43,471 bases of DNA from an uncultured Eggerthellaceae bacterium (GTDB lineage Bacteria; Actinomycetota; Coriobacteriia; Coriobacteriales; Eggerthellaceae), in NCBI GenBank assembly GCA_934630905.1, contig CAKTXN010000005.1:1-43471 (forward strand), written 5' to 3'. Position 1 is the first letter of the stretch. The number at the start of each line of letters is the position of its first letter. Shown here in pieces: positions 8,221-15,624 of this stretch. The translations under genes and the position numbers were made by a program. The notes under the pieces were generated by a model, which ran no database searches, was not told the origin of the DNA, and worked only from the letters and a program-made list of their open reading frames with translations.

Positions 8221-8998
8221 GGTAGATCCTTTCGTCCGATTCCAGGAAAACGTCGAACACCACGTGGATATCCGATTCGCTCTTGTCAAGCCATCCGCGC
8301 ACCGTGCGGACTGCGATTTCCGCGGCTTCTTCCTGGGGAAATCCGAACAATCCGGTTCCAATGCAGCAGAACGCGATGCTCGCCGCCCCCACCTCTGGGG
8401 CCGCATCCATGCAGCTTTCGTAGCAGCTCGCCAAGAGCGCCCGATCTTCGTCGTTGGGGCTTCCATTCGCGATGGGGCCCACGGTGTGCGCGATCCATTT
8501 CGCCGGCAGGTTGTAGGCTCCCGTTATCTTCGCCAGACCCGTCGGCTCGGGGCAATCCTGCGCCCGCATGATACGCGCGCATTCCGCGCGCAGCTGGATG
8601 CCGGCGTAGGTGTGGATGGCGTTGTCGATGCAGTAATGGCCCGGCACCCAGCAGCCCAACAACTGGGAGTTCGCCGCGTTCACCACAACGTCGGTCGCAA
8701 GCGTGGTGATGTCGCCGCGCCAAAGACTCAGGCGTCCGTCCACCGGCGTACGGGGCAGCGCGCCGGCGTCAACTATCCCTGCCGCAACAATGCGATCTTG
8801 GAGCATGCGGTCCTGCGCGGCAAAGAACGTATCGGTCGCGGGCATTGGCTCACGCACGTTCGCAAGAGCACGGTAGGCTTCGAAGAGGACGCGCTCGTCG
8901 CCTTCCAGCGATGCCATTATTTCGCGGGCCCTCTTTTCCCCGAACCGCTCGGCAGCCAGATAGCTAACGCAGTAGGCAAGGTCTTCCATCCTCTTCAT
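8201..8998 (-). CDS. Zn-dependent macrodomain ADP-ribosyl hydrolase
   Basis: A 265-residue protein with an N-terminal helical part (about 1-85) and a macrodomain (about 90-262). GDIT (95-98) and VVNAANSQLLG (105-115) line the ADP-ribose pocket; GTGLFGFP (214-221) is the phosphate loop. C116, H121 and C123 in GCWVPGHYCIDNAIH match the zinc ligands of the Zn-Macro class, which removes ADP-ribose that SirTM adds. The ATG at 8998 overlaps the upstream stop as ATGA and has AAGGA 7 bases before it; a longer frame to 9061 is rejected. Its end overlaps the sirtuin start, so all three genes are probably translationally coupled. Confidence 0.9.
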   Translation of the reverse strand: MKRMEDLAYCVSYLAAERFGEKRAREIMASLEGDERVLFEAYRALANVREPMPATDTFFAAQDRMLQDRIVAAGIVDAGALPRTPVDGRLSLWRGDITTLATDVVVNAANSQLLGCWVPGHYCIDNAIHTYAGIQLRAECARIMRAQDCPEPTGLAKITGAYNLPAKWIAHTVGPIANGSPNDEDRALLASCYESCMDAAPEVGAASIAFCCIGTGLFGFPQEEAAEIAVRTVRGWLDKSESDIHVVFDVFLESDERIYRDILFS

Positions 8999-9714
8999 CT
9001 CCCCATCCTTCGTATCGCACCGTGCGGGCACGCCTCTTCGCACAGCCCGCAGCGCAAGCATGCCCCCTGGTCGATCCTAAACGTTCCGTCTTCGGTGCGC
9101 CCGACGCAGCCTTGCGGACAGACGGCAGCACATACGCCGCAGCCCGCGCACCCTTCTGAGACCTCGAACGCGCCTTTCGCATCCAACAAGGCGCAGCCTA
9201 TAGCGAACGGCACCCTTACGATGGGCTTCTGGCCAAGGTCGAAGTACTCGCCGCTTCCGTCCTCAATGTAGAAAACCTCGCAGGCGTAACGGGACTCGGC
9301 GGGGTACAGCTGGTCCATGGAGGGGTTCAGCTCGAACATCCGGTCAACAAGCGCTTTTTGCTCCCCATCAGCGGCGCGAACCGCCCGGCCTCGCAGCCTG
9401 CACATCCTGAAATCCGTTGTCTGCCCAACAATGGCTACAACAGGATTGCCCAAAATCTCTCTGTAGAACTCTTTGCCGCGGGGCGCAAGAAAGTAGAGCC
9501 TTCCGTCCTTGACGTGCATCACGTCTATCACGCGGACGGCGGGAAGTCCCTTAGCATCGACTGTCGCGAACGAGCAATCCCTGATGAGCCTTAGGAAGCG
9601 CAGACAGTACCCAGCGTCTATCTGCCCGACGCTGGCGACGGGGATGCGGCTGGATGCCGCCAGGCCAAGACCGCTTTGTGCTTCCTGCCCTTGCCATGTT
9701 CTCTCCCAGCCCAT
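8995..9714 (-). CDS. PNPOx-like flavin-binding domain fused to a 2[4Fe-4S] ferredoxin
   Basis: A 239-residue fusion. Residues about 35-165 have the split-barrel pyridoxamine-phosphate-oxidase-like pattern (FATVDAKGLPAVRVID, RLYFLAPRGKEFYREI, NPVVAIVG), usually an FMN site. Residues 189-229 carry two CxxCxxCxxxC motifs (C189/192/195/199 and C219/222/225/229) typical of bacterial ferredoxins. It should move electrons between reduced ferredoxin clusters and a flavin; the substrate is unknown. ATG at 9714 is chosen for AGGAGG 6 bases upstream. It is the first gene of the sirtuin/macrodomain operon and shares an ATGA junction with the macrodomain gene, so a linked role is likely (inference). Confidence 0.85.
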   Translation of the reverse strand: MGWERTWQGQEAQSGLGLAASSRIPVASVGQIDAGYCLRFLRLIRDCSFATVDAKGLPAVRVIDVMHVKDGRLYFLAPRGKEFYREILGNPVVAIVGQTTDFRMCRLRGRAVRAADGEQKALVDRMFELNPSMDQLYPAESRYACEVFYIEDGSGEYFDLGQKPIVRVPFAIGCALLDAKGAFEVSEGCAGCGVCAAVCPQGCVGRTEDGTFRIDQGACLRCGLCEEACPHGAIRRMGR

Positions 9715-9799
9715 CTCTTGCCTCCTCATAATCGGCCGCGACACCTCTTGCAAGGGGCGCCGCGGCATTTTGAATCATTAGTCCCGCTTTATCACGGTG

Positions 9800-10573
9800 T
9801 TAGAACTTGCCATTCTCATTCTGCCAGTCGGCCGAATCAGCGATGGTCTCCATGACATCCCAGTGCTCCGCAACTTTGCCGTTTTCCACGCGCCAAAGGT
9901 CATAGTACGACGTGGGCTTGCCGCCGAAGGAGCCCTCGCTCACGCCCAGGACAAAGTTGCCCTGCGCAAGAACCTGATGGGTCCTATCGTAGATCATCTG
10001 GATGCCGTTCGTGGCGAGCGCCTCAAGCGCTGCTCCCAGGCCGGAAAGCCCATCAGCGATTCCGGTGTTGTGCTGAAGGTAGGCATCGCCCGCAAAATAC
10101 TCCGGGGTCTTCTCGGGATGCTTCCCCTGCATAACGTCTACAAGGAACGCCTCGATAAGAGCTCGGTTCTCCTCTGTCTTGTCGAGATCGGAAGCCTCAA
10201 CGGGACCATCGATTTGCGTGCGACCAGAGGGGTTCGGCTCAGCAATATTGGCAAGGTTGTCCCAGTGCTCGGCGATGAGTCCCTGGCCGTTGAAGCGGAA
10301 GATGTCGAAAGCGACCTGCTCACCGGCACCGGCAAAGTTGTAGACGTTCTGCAGGAACACCTTGTCGCCGTCCTCAAACGCGCGGATGTTTTTCACCGTC
10401 GTCTTGACGGGCGCAGAGGCCAGGTACTCCACGGAGCCGACGAACGCGTCACGGCCCGTGCCGTAGGCAAGGTTATGCTGAATGTAGCCCTCGTCAAGGA
10501 GGCTTGCCGCCTGCTTGGCGTCTCCGGTGGCGAAAGTGCTGATGAGGTTGAGTGCTTTTTGGATGTTGCTCAT
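9800..10573 (-). CDS. Tandem SnoaL/NTF2-like domain protein
   Basis: A 257-residue soluble protein made of two SnoaL-like (NTF2 superfamily) cone-fold domains, about 1-125 and 133-257. Each repeats the pattern [Y..HN]...[G...F] ...[F..... G.. AEHWD]: YIQHNLAYGTG with GLIAEHWDNLANI in the first, and YLQHNTGIADG with GKVAEHWDVMETI in the second. Such proteins include small-molecule hydrolases, isomerases and many of unknown reaction; the paired His/Asn and HWD residues could form the pocket. It diverges from an HxlR regulator, the usual context for a gene induced by a reactive electrophile or quinone (inference). The ATG at 10573 has GGAAAGGAAC upstream. Confidence 0.8.
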   Translation of the reverse strand: MSNIQKALNLISTFATGDAKQAASLLDEGYIQHNLAYGTGRDAFVGSVEYLASAPVKTTVKNIRAFEDGDKVFLQNVYNFAGAGEQVAFDIFRFNGQGLIAEHWDNLANIAEPNPSGRTQIDGPVEASDLDKTEENRALIEAFLVDVMQGKHPEKTPEYFAGDAYLQHNTGIADGLSGLGAALEALATNGIQMIYDRTHQVLAQGNFVLGVSEGSFGGKPTSYYDLWRVENGKVAEHWDVMETIADSADWQNENGKF

Positions 10574-10659
10574 TTCTGTTCCTTTCCCTGTGGGTTTGCG
10601 GTCCTTCTCGCCGCTTGCTTGACTTTATGATAGAATCTATGGTGCAAATGTAAAAGTAG

Positions 10660-10691
10660 GCACTATAAAGTGCTGTAGGTACTTAAAAGTA
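10660..10691. promoter_or_regulatory. Probable HxlR operator region between divergent genes
   Basis: Two palindromes sit side by side in the 143-base divergent gap: GCACT-ATAA-AGTGC (10660-10673) and TACTT-AA-AAGTA (10680-10691). HxlR-type winged-helix dimers usually bind such sites next to their own gene and its divergent target. Confidence 0.5.
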
Positions 10692-10716
10692 ACCATATAT
10701 GAACAGGTGATATACA

Positions 10717-11091
10717 ATGAGCGACGATGAAATCGGCTACACCGAGTACCGCAATAACGAGCTCCCCAAGAAAAGCGACCTTCCCGCCTGCCCAGTGGAG
10801 ACCTGCGTGTCCCTGATTGGCAGCAAGTGGAAGCTGCTCATAATGCGGGATCTGCTCCTAAACGGCTCGATGAGATTTAAGGCCCTCCAACGCAGCGTGG
10901 GAGACGTCTCCCAAAAGGTCCTTACCACGAACCTGCGCAGTATGGAGGACGCGGGGCTTGTCGTCAGAAGGGTCTACGCAGAGGTTCCACCCCGCGTTGA
11001 GTACTCCCTCACGGAGCTGGGCCAAAGCCTGAGACCCATCATGGATTCCATGTGGGTTTGGGGAGAGTCGTACCAAGCTTTAGCGAAGTGA
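10717..11091 (+). CDS. HxlR-family winged-helix regulator
   Basis: A 124-residue DNA-binding protein with the family hallmarks CPVETCVSLIGSKWKLLIMRDLL (residues about 27-49), RFKALQRSV..VSQKVLTTNLRSMEDAGLV (recognition helix) and RVEYSLTELGQSLRPI (wing). The N-terminal Cys in CPVE is the redox or electrophile sensor in several relatives; two Cys are five residues apart here. It is transcribed away from the SnoaL-like gene and probably represses it and itself through the palindromes between them. The ATG at 10717 has only a weak upstream GGTGA. Confidence 0.9.
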   Translation: MSDDEIGYTEYRNNELPKKSDLPACPVETCVSLIGSKWKLLIMRDLLLNGSMRFKALQRSVGDVSQKVLTTNLRSMEDAGLVVRRVYAEVPPRVEYSLTELGQSLRPIMDSMWVWGESYQALAK

Positions 11092-11318
11092 TGCGTTCCG
11101 TTTCTTCTGATTTTCCCAGATGGTTGCCAACAAAGCCGGCGCGCCACATAGCGCTTGCCATGCGCGGCGGATTCACCCCGACAACCACGAGAAGACTCGC
11201 AAACCGCTATGTTGGCGGGCTTGACCCGGAGCTCGCGAACGACAAAGAAAAGCATGAACTTAAGAAGGATTTCCAACGACAAAGCTGCGCGATACGGTAT
11301 ACTGTCATTTACTCAATT

Positions 11319-11393
11319 GCGGGTATCGCCAAGTGGTAAGGCACGAGCTTCCCAAGCTCGCATTCGCGGGTTCGAGTCCCGTTACCCGCTCCA
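11319..11393 (+). tRNA. tRNA-Gly(CCC)
   Basis: The acceptor GCGGGTA pairs with TACCCGC (11383-11389), then T and an encoded CCA. The anticodon stem CGAGC/GCTCG encloses the loop TTCCCAA, giving CCC. The T arm is GCGGGTTCGAGTCCCGT. It is followed by a terminator and by two extra copies of its 3' end. Confidence 0.97.
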
Positions 11394-11401
11394 GAAATGT
11401 C

Positions 11402-11432
11402 ACGACCTGGGATTACTTCCAGGTCGTTTTTA
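11402..11432 (+). terminator. Terminator of tRNA-Gly(CCC)
   Basis: ACGACCTGG (11402-11410) pairs with CCAGGTCGT across an 8-base loop, followed by TTTTATTTT. Confidence 0.85.
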
Positions 11433-11458
11433 TTTTGCAATGAAGAGAAGCGTGCCGG

Positions 11459-11479
11459 GCGGGTAACGGGACTCGAACC
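11459..11479 (-). repeat. Inverted copy of the tRNA-Gly 3' end
   Basis: These 21 bases are the exact reverse complement of 11369-11389 (T arm and 3' acceptor strand of tRNA-Gly(CCC)). There is no full tRNA here. It lies 66 bases after the intact tRNA. Confidence 0.85.
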
Positions 11480-11501
11480 GATGAGGTGGAATTCCGTTAA
11501 G

Positions 11502-11525
11502 AAAACGTGCCGGTGGCACGTTTTT
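11502..11525. repeat. Perfect palindromic hairpin between tRNA-end copies
   Basis: AAAACGTGCC and GGCACGTTTT are exact complements around a GGT loop. GGAATTC sequences flank it on both sides, so the whole segment between the two tRNA-end copies can fold as a nested hairpin. It may act as a terminator or as the core of a small mobile repeat. Confidence 0.7.
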
Positions 11526-11583
11526 AGGAATTCGCCCGACCGAGCTTGCGAGGGAGGGGTCGGGGTTCGCGCAGCGAACGCCG

Positions 11584-11603
11584 GAGTCCCGTTACCCGCT
11601 CCA
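11584..11603 (+). repeat. Direct copy of the tRNA-Gly 3' end including CCA
   Basis: These 20 bases repeat 11374-11393 exactly, including the CCA. Together with the inverted copy at 11459-11479 it bounds a segment of about 145 bases. Partial tRNA 3' ends like this are typical of integrase attachment sites, but no integrase is in the window. Confidence 0.85.
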
Positions 11604-11641
11604 ACTTCTCCGGCCGTTCTGACGAAGGGCCGTTTTCGTTT

Positions 11642-11868
11642 CATGTTGTTGAATTTTGAGCCTCAAATTCGAAGTTGATGCCGATTGGAAGTAGGTAGAG
11701 ACGCGAAACGCTACAAGAAACGCAGTCGCCCGAAATCGTTGCCAATCAAAACACCAGGTCGAATGATTGCGAGGAAAATAGGCACTTCAAATAACGACTC
11801 CACCGAAGCTTCGACCTACTTCCAACCGACCACAACTTCGAATTTGGCACCGTTTTTTCAACAACATG
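11642..11868. repeat. MITE-like element, copy 1
   Basis: A 227-base element with imperfect terminal inverted repeats of about 57 bases. Both ends share CATGTTGTTGAA, CAAATTCGAAGTTG and TTGGAAGTAGGT in the same order. There is no coding capacity. The same three blocks and an internal AAAACACCAGGTC recur in copy 2 at 21205-21442. No clear target duplication is visible. This and the tRNA-end copies fill most of the 665-base gap between tRNA-Gly and the next gene. Confidence 0.8.
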
Positions 11869-12000
11869 GATGCTAAAACCTCCAAGAACCTCTCAATTCG
11901 CCTCGGGCCTTCAGCAACATAAGCGCTAAGGCCTTCGAAAACCTCCAACTTGTCCCCTTTTCCGAAATGCGCGCCGAATCCTTAAAGCCTCGCAAACACG

Positions 12001-12032
12001 CAAGGGCTGCAGGGATCGCCCCACAGCCCTTG
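12001..12032 (-). terminator. Hairpin after the CCG Fe-S protein gene
   Basis: CAAGGGCTG (12001-12009) pairs exactly with CAGCCCTTG (12024-12032) around a 14-base loop. It is 27 bases beyond the minus-strand stop. It lacks a strong T-run. Its design resembles the hairpins at 28658 and 33626. Confidence 0.55.
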
Positions 12033-12058
12033 GAAAATCAGTACGAAACGTGCACCTC

Positions 12059-13333
12059 TTAGAATACGCTGGCAAGCCAGGGACCATACTGCCCCGTCCA
12101 CATGCTGTTCAGCTGGCTGGACACCTTGTTCCAATCGAAGCCGTTTAGGAACAAAAGCTCCAGATAGTTCGCGTTACCAAGGGCACGCGGCGCACTCATC
12201 AGCTGGAATGCATACGTATACGTGCAGGTGGGACACATGGTAACTACCATCTCACCGTCTTTCGCGAAGCTCAGCTTTTTATCGACCTGCTGGCCTTGGC
12301 GGTTGTAATCGTATGCGCTTACCGCGCCGCCTGCACCACAGCAGCCGTGAAACACCGTCGTTTGCTCGTCGGTCGCACCAAGCAGTTCGCGCGTGGCTGC
12401 AAGGCATGAGCCATCGCGGTCCTGGCATGACTTCGAGAAGCACATGGCAAGCTGGCTGCAATCACGCTTGGGCGTGAACCCTTGCTCCAAAAGATACTCA
12501 GAAACCGTGGTCACCTGCACATCCATATTGTTGCGTTTCATGGTGCTTATCAGGGCATTCTTGCAACCAGGGCAAGCGCACACCACAATGCGCGCTCCCG
12601 ATGATGCAATCTCGCCGGCAATCTTGTCACACAGCGCCTCGGCGCGATCATAGAACCCGGCGCTCTTCAGCGGAGATCCGCAGCAGTGGTCGATCATGGT
12701 CGTTTTGCCGCCCACTTCCTCGAGCGTGGCAAAAACCTCACGCGTAAGCTCGGGGCCATATGCAGCAAGCGAGCATCCCGGAAAGAACGCAATCTGGCAA
12801 TCCGTTTGCGCTTCGCCATAGTCGCTTGCGAAATGCCTGGTCAAATCGGCATAACCGATACCCCAAATAGCACGATACGCCGTGAAGATGTCCCACTCCT
12901 GGTCAACCAAAACGCTCGACCACGCATCACGCGGAATGAGCCCCAGGTTCTGGAAATCAATGCGCGCAGCATAGATAAGCTCGGAAACGTCGTTGTGCGC
13001 GAAGCAGGTTTGCTGGCACGACGTGCAGAAGAAACAGCCGCGCACCGCCTGCACCAGATTGGGGTCAGCGGCGATGACCTGCGCCAAGCTGGGCGCTTCT
13101 GCAGCTTCGCCTTCTGCTTGCGCCTGCGCCGCCTTACGCTGGGCCGCCAACATGCGCTTGGCAATCTGTCCCAGGTTCAAGCCCGCGCACGAAAGGGACG
13201 CACACGTCTCGCGGCAATGTCCGCACTCGGTGCACTGGCCCATGAACTTCCAATATGTCGCCGCATTCGTTAGCTGCGGGGCCTGCTCAACTGCCTGCCC
13301 GGCTGCCTGAATGTTTTCAATTTGATCGCTCAT
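12059..13333 (-). CDS. Fe-S electron-transfer protein with two CCG domains
   Basis: A 424-residue GlpC/HdrB/LutA-like protein. Two [4Fe-4S] ferredoxin motifs lie at C34-C37-C40-C44 and C100-C103-C106-C110. Two CCG (DUF224) domains follow: FFPGCSL...DHCCGSP...CACPGC and CFSKSC...FHGCCGAGG...MCPTC. Such proteins pass electrons between a flavoprotein and quinone, ferredoxin or a disulfide. It starts 12 bases after the stop of an FAD reductase, so the two probably form one complex. There is no glpA, lutB or hdrA gene beside it. An Ala/Glu-rich linker (about 65-85) joins the two ferredoxin motifs. Confidence 0.85.
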   Translation of the reverse strand: MSDQIENIQAAGQAVEQAPQLTNAATYWKFMGQCTECGHCRETCASLSCAGLNLGQIAKRMLAAQRKAAQAQAEGEAAEAPSLAQVIAADPNLVQAVRGCFFCTSCQQTCFAHNDVSELIYAARIDFQNLGLIPRDAWSSVLVDQEWDIFTAYRAIWGIGYADLTRHFASDYGEAQTDCQIAFFPGCSLAAYGPELTREVFATLEEVGGKTTMIDHCCGSPLKSAGFYDRAEALCDKIAGEIASSGARIVVCACPGCKNALISTMKRNNMDVQVTTVSEYLLEQGFTPKRDCSQLAMCFSKSCQDRDGSCLAATRELLGATDEQTTVFHGCCGAGGAVSAYDYNRQGQQVDKKLSFAKDGEMVVTMCPTCTYTYAFQLMSAPRALGNANYLELLFLNGFDWNKVSSQLNSMWTGQYGPWLASVF

Positions 13334-13345
13334 TATCCCAGCCCC

Positions 13346-14650
13346 CTATGCATTCATCTGACGATACAGCATGGCGGCCTCGTCGTATGCAAGGCTTGCT
13401 GCCGGATCGGCGTTGTCGGAAAAAACGTTGTAACCCACCAAGCGCGCATTCTTCGCATTAGCAGTTTCATCTGCGGAAACGCTACCATTCGCCGCTTCGC
13501 GCACCGTTGCAATCACGCAGCCGTTGCGGCTCTCAACATCCATCCAGCGGCGCTCGGAAAGCTCCATGGATCCGCCAGAAAGAACCACCGCACCACCCAC
13601 CGTAATGGAGTTGCTGGGGACAAAACCGTTGTAGCGTGCCTCGCCAACCGGCTGCTCGCCTTGAAGCGCTGCCGCCATGGCGCGACCGGCACAAGCGCCC
13701 TGCACGCACGCCTCTTTCCACAAACCCGCAACAACGTGCTGGCCCGTAGCCTTGTTCAACACGCGCGCAACATCGCCCGCGGCGTATACGTCGGGAAGCT
13801 GCGTGCGCATGAACTCGTCCACAGGAAGACCCGCAGCAAGAGCATCGGCGCCGGAGCAATCGCAAACCGCCTGGTCAAGTGCATCTTCAGGAACAAAATC
13901 GAGATTGGGCACAATGCCATGAGCAAACAGCACGTGGCCGTAATCGGTCATATCCCCGTTGGAGAATGTTACGCGAACTTGACCGTTTTCCGTAGGGTGC
14001 GCCTCTTTCATAACTTGCAAAAGACGCAGGTCAACGCCTTTTTCCACAAGATAAGCCTCAAGCTCTGCAGCAATTTCATCGCACGCGGTGCGGCGCATAA
14101 TGTGCTCGCCGCGACCCAGAAGTGTCACGTCAACACCGCGCTCCAGACATGCATCAACAACCTTCAGGCCAACCATAGACGTTCCGCTTACCAGTACGCG
14201 CACATCGTTTCCGCTGGTCAACGCGTTATACAGCGCTTCAGCGTCTTCAAGCGTGCGCAAAACCAGCGGCCTTGCGGCATCAAAGCCGTCAAAGGCATCC
14301 TGCGCCATTGCCGGCGCCACCGGATGAGCGCCCGACGCGACAAGGCATGCATCGTAGGTGTACTCGTTACCACCCGCCACAACCGAGTGGGCATCCACAT
14401 TAATGCTGGTCACCGGCGCATACGCAACAACACAGACGTCCAGCCGGTCCAAATCGCACGCATCCCACGGGAACACACCTTCACGTTCGCACGTGCCCGC
14501 AGCATAAGCCGAGGTCATCATAGGACTATACGGAAGCGTCTCCGTATTGGAAAACACCTGGATCTTCCCCTGAAAACCCGACGTTCGCAACGCGATTATC
14601 GCATTCACGGCCGCCGTGCCGTACCCGATAATCGCAACCGTTTTATCCAT
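13346..14650 (-). CDS. FAD/NAD(P)H-dependent reductase (rubredoxin/ferredoxin reductase type)
   Basis: A 434-residue flavoprotein. IIGYGTAAVNA near the N-terminus is the FAD dinucleotide fold; VRVLVSGTSMVGLKVV near residue 145 is the NAD(P)H fold; LPDVYAAGDVARV is the second FAD motif. The TLPYSPMMTS segment resembles the LPYxRPxLS loop of ferredoxin and rubredoxin reductases, and the redox-active Cys of CoA-disulfide reductases is absent. The C-terminal 100 residues are a dimerisation-type domain. ATG at 14650 is chosen for GAGGAG upstream; a longer frame to 14722 lacks a site. It is the first gene of a pair with the CCG Fe-S protein and probably feeds it NAD(P)H electrons (inference). Confidence 0.85.
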   Translation of the reverse strand: MDKTVAIIGYGTAAVNAIIALRTSGFQGKIQVFSNTETLPYSPMMTSAYAAGTCEREGVFPWDACDLDRLDVCVVAYAPVTSINVDAHSVVAGGNEYTYDACLVASGAHPVAPAMAQDAFDGFDAARPLVLRTLEDAEALYNALTSGNDVRVLVSGTSMVGLKVVDACLERGVDVTLLGRGEHIMRRTACDEIAAELEAYLVEKGVDLRLLQVMKEAHPTENGQVRVTFSNGDMTDYGHVLFAHGIVPNLDFVPEDALDQAVCDCSGADALAAGLPVDEFMRTQLPDVYAAGDVARVLNKATGQHVVAGLWKEACVQGACAGRAMAAALQGEQPVGEARYNGFVPSNSITVGGAVVLSGGSMELSERRWMDVESRNGCVIATVREAANGSVSADETANAKNARLVGYNVFSDNADPAASLAYDEAAMLYRQMNA

Positions 14651-15072
14651 GCAAGGCTCCTCTCCCCCCGCCCCCCGCGGGTGCATACCTTTCGCTTGCC
14701 AGGCGCACGCTTCGCCCGACATTAGTCGATTATCCTATTCGGGCAATTATACAGGAGAAACAGGCGCCGCTCGACCACTCAAACGGAATACGCACCTCCA
14801 TGATTTTGCGCGGCACATCAAGGGAGTGTTGCGAACGAACGCGGGGGGAAAGATGCAGAAGAGGAAGACGTGGCTTCAGGGACGAGGATGCGAGGCAGGA
14901 GAAGGCCCTGGAAGAAAGGCAAAGCGGAAGGCTCAAAAACGAGAAAAAGGGCGCACAAGGTCCAGATGGGAGAAGACAGAGGAGAACGCGGAGCCTCGGG
15001 GCATAAAACAGGAGGAGTCTCAAAACGAAAGCCAGACCGCAGGGCAAAGAGTCGCAAAAGGCCCCACAACAT

Positions 15073-15119
15073 GAGCAGGTCACCAATGGGATGGGGGGAT
15101 TACCATTGGCGACCTGCTC
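15073..15119. terminator. Long stem-loop, possible terminator
   Basis: GAGCAGGTC (15073-15081) pairs with GACCTGCTC (15111-15119), continued inward by CCAATGG/CCATTGG. No clear T-run follows. A hairpin with the same GAGCAGGTC arm ends the gene at 22623. Confidence 0.5.
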
Positions 15120-15247
15120 TGTGTTTCAGACCGATACCTATATTAGACCTTATCCACTAATTGTCAACATCTAACTTACGACTTTTTTTGAAATCTTCGA
15201 ATTACGCCCTTTCCCAACGCGCAACTTCGCTCGCTCGTTTCAGCGCA

Positions 15248-15441
15248 CCTTCGCCCTTTCCGCTGCTCAGCTTTACCGGCACCACCTGAAAAGCCGGAAG
15301 GGGCGCAGCCTTCGCCCGCGCCTTCCCTTCTCCCTGTCGTTCGCCCGCTCTTTCCCAACGCACTTTCGCCTTTCCACTGCTCAGCCTTACCGGCACCACC
15401 TGAAAAGCCGGAAGGGAGCGCAGCCTTCGCCTGCGCCTTAC
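15248..15441. repeat. Two imperfect 80-base direct repeats, 114-base period
   Basis: Copies at about 15248-15325 and 15362-15441 share the core ACCGGCACCACCTGAAAAGC and a following CGCAGCCTTCGCC. The core contains the small inverted arms CCGGC/GCCGG. No transposase is near. Confidence 0.65.
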
Positions 15442-15524
15442 CGGCTGCCGCATGAGCACAGTCCATGCGGCGGCCCCCTCTTCGCCTTCCCCTTTCATGC
15501 TTTTTTCATTTGCCTCACGCGCCC

Positions 15525-15555
15525 TTGACATTCGCACCAGCGAAACTGTTACCAT
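15525..15555 (+). promoter_or_regulatory. Putative galE promoter
   Basis: A consensus TTGACA (15525-15530), a 19-base spacer and TACCAT (15550-15555) lie 70 bases before the galE start. The -35 is ideal; the -10 and the spacer are not. Confidence 0.4.
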
Positions 15556-15624
15556 ATCCTGCGAAACAAAAACCGAGCAGCGTACCGCCTGGCGCGCCGC
15601 CCGCATTGCGAAAAGGAGTTCGTC

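Larger units (their letters stand above)
14651..15624. other. Gap of about 970 bases without a supported gene
   Basis: Open frames here are low-complexity (Lys/Arg/Glu- or Arg/Ser-rich) in several overlapping frames and lack ribosome sites, so I call none. It holds a hairpin (15073-15119), an 80-base imperfect direct repeat with a 114-base period (15248-15441), and a likely galE promoter at its right end. Confidence 0.6.

Noticed and set aside
14730..15086. Several overlapping open frames upstream of galE on both strands
   Set aside because: Low-complexity composition, no ribosome sites, no recognisable domain, mutually overlapping.
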